Source: Terriglobia bacterium (GTDB lineage: Bacteria > Acidobacteriota > UBA6911). From it: a DNA stretch of 64,000 nucleotides. Below are positions 62,929 through 64,000 of this stretch, one piece after another (within the stretch, counting starts at the first letter, position 1; each line of letters opens with the position of its first letter). The stretch covers positions 124,001-188,000 of the forward strand of contig JAIQGI010000002.1 in NCBI GenBank assembly GCA_020072565.1. Reading direction: 5' to 3'. Both the position numbers and the translations under genes were made by a program. Under the pieces are notes generated by a model that saw only the letters and a list, made by a program, of their open reading frames with translations, was not told the origin of the DNA and did no database searches.

Positions 62929-64000
62929 GATTCCGGGATCTGCCAGGATTTCCACCGCTGTTTGTCGATTTCGTCGAGGGTGCGCAGCCTGCCCGGACAT
63001 TCTTCGGCTGCCCGACGGATGCCGAGAGCCTCCGATCACGCGCCGCATCGTCCCAGACGCGACTTTTGCCGCGCCGGGAATTGTGTGATCTGCTTCTGGC
63101 ACAGGCGGAGCAGTTCGGCAGCGGGGAGGCGGCGCTGGCCAATATCGCAAGGCTGCGCGTTCCGCAAACCGTGGCAGTGGCTGTGACTCTGCGCCCGGAA
63201 CTCTTTGGCGGTCCGCTCTGCAGCTGGCTGAAGGCCCTGACGGCGGCCCGGCTGGCAGCCTGGCTCGACCATGACGGCAGGCCCGCGGTTCCGGTGGCTT
63301 GGATCGATCCCAGGATCGATCCGGCCTGCCTGAGTGTCGGGTTGTTCGCGTCAGGCAGTCTGCAACGCTTCAACCTCGATGACAGGTCCGGTCCAACGGT
63401 TACTGTCCCGGACCAGATCAAGGACTTGCTGGGGCGGATCGCCCTCGCGTTCGATGTCACTGCGGGAGATTCGGACGTTCTGCGGCTGCTGGAAACGGCC
63501 TACGAGCCCGGGAAGGACTTCGTACTTGCATGGGGGCAATTGATCTCCCGATTTCTCGAACCCTGCGGCATAATTCTGCTGGACCCGAGGCAGAACGGTT
63601 TGCCGCCTATAATGCGTTCGCTGCCGCCATCCATCGACAAGGATAAAATTGCGGCGCTGCTGGCAAAGCAGGACAAGCACCTGATTGCCGCGGGCTACGG
63701 ACCGAAGAAGCAGCATGTCGAGGGAAACCAGGATGTCCAGCCGCTATCACCCCTTGTTGGACCGAATCTGGTCTTGCCTGTCGCCGCGAACGTGATGGAT
63801 GCTTCCGAGGCATACGGGTTCGCCCGCAACCAGGCGATCTTCGGCGAGCTACGATTGCCGCCGCCAGTCATTTGGCCTGCCGTGAGCGCCACTTTGCTCG
63901 AGGCGCGCGACCGAAAAGTGCTGGCACGTTACGGGATAGGCATTGAAAAACTCTTTATGGGATCATCGGTTATAACTAATAATCTAATGAAACAAATGAG
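62925..64000 (+). CDS. bshC: divergent BshC-like bacillithiol synthesis protein (3' end outside window)
   Basis: An open frame of 358 codons from TTG at 62925 runs to the window edge. It matches the BshC outline: FPPLFVDFVEG at the start, VPQTVAVAVTLRPELFGGPL with LKALTAARLAAWLDHDG, and late PPPVIWPAVSATLLEARDRK with LARYGIGIEKLFMG. BshC adds cysteine to glucosaminyl-malate, the last step of bacillithiol synthesis. The usual EDHD motif after the LKAL helix reads WIDPRIDPA, so the active site is altered. The TTG overlaps the aldolase stop (ATTGA). The distinctive motif loss makes the function less certain. Confidence 0.72.
   Translation, partial: MRFRDLPGFPPLFVDFVEGAQPARTFFGCPTDAESLRSRAASSQTRLLPRRELCDLLLAQAEQFGSGEAALANIARLRVPQTVAVAVTLRPELFGGPLCSWLKALTAARLAAWLDHDGRPAVPVAWIDPRIDPACLSVGLFASGSLQRFNLDDRSGPTVTVPDQIKDLLGRIALAFDVTAGDSDVLRLLETAYEPGKDFVLAWGQLISRFLEPCGIILLDPRQNGLPPIMRSLPPSIDKDKIAALLAKQDKHLIAAGYGPKKQHVEGNQDVQPLSPLVGPNLVLPVAANVMDASEAYGFARNQAIFGELRLPPPVIWPAVSATLLEARDRKVLARYGIGIEKLFMGSSVITNNLMKQM

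Overview
The window looks like a high-GC chromosome segment of an Acidobacteriota-type bacterium. The attribution is inference from gene style: a Ser/Thr kinase fused to a PD40/TolB-like propeller, a MacB-type duplicated permease of the acidobacterial kind, several secreted glycan-active enzymes, a long NHL-repeat protein and a GspH/FimT pseudopilin with its peptidase. No rRNA is present, and one tRNA was found (Ser, anticodon CGA).

Layout. 1-10.6 kb: a secreted glycosidase-like gene running off the left edge, a DadA-type FAD oxidase, an unusual homoserine O-acetyltransferase/homoserine dehydrogenase fusion, a metallophosphoesterase, a minimal nucleotidyltransferase and a LamG-GH2 enzyme. 10.6-21.2 kb: an IS91-type transposase remnant, a VOC protein divergent from an AraC regulator, a Cdd1-type protein, a PHP-domain relic, a kinase-propeller protein, DUF2284, a REP-like hairpin next to a decapitated DUF4097-like gene, a PL22-like propeller lyase and a Tat-exported cysteine-rich protein. 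21.5-26.8 kb: a GH27 alpha-galactosidase-like enzyme and the NHL-repeat protein.

27-37 kb is a plastic, accessory-looking block ending at the 3' end of tRNA-Ser(CGA). It holds a permease without its N-terminus, a four-helix-bundle (S23/IVP) ORF, a 518-aa protein of an uncharacterised family whose C-terminus recurs 4.4 kb further on, a patchwork of gene fragments, an asparagine-synthetase-like protein lacking the glutaminase cysteine, a broken EamA transporter and a second IS91-type remnant.

37.4-64 kb is mainly housekeeping. It contains an S9 peptidase, F0 ATP synthase genes (atpZ-like, atpI-like, atpB, atpE), a GreA/GreB-type factor, and a partial complex I operon nuoE-J-K-L-M-N. These are followed by thiS, thiG, aroB and menG, then trpD, pseudopilin and prepilin peptidase, a TolC-type channel, an M48 protease, NAD(P)HX repair, tsaE, an HOGA-type aldolase and a divergent bshC running off the right edge. 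Together the core genes cover respiration (complex I P-module, menaquinone methylation, F0), thiamin thiazole, aromatic amino acids and Met/Thr branch-point metabolism.

Intergenic DNA carries several families of short palindromic repeats. Some supply the last codons or stops of neighbouring genes (GH2 enzyme, menG, four-helix-bundle ORF). The strongest candidates for new biology are the MetX-Hom fusion, the Cys-less asparagine-synthetase-like enzyme with a small ORF just upstream, and the multicopy 518-aa family. Gene names rest on recognised motifs read by eye; no database search was run.
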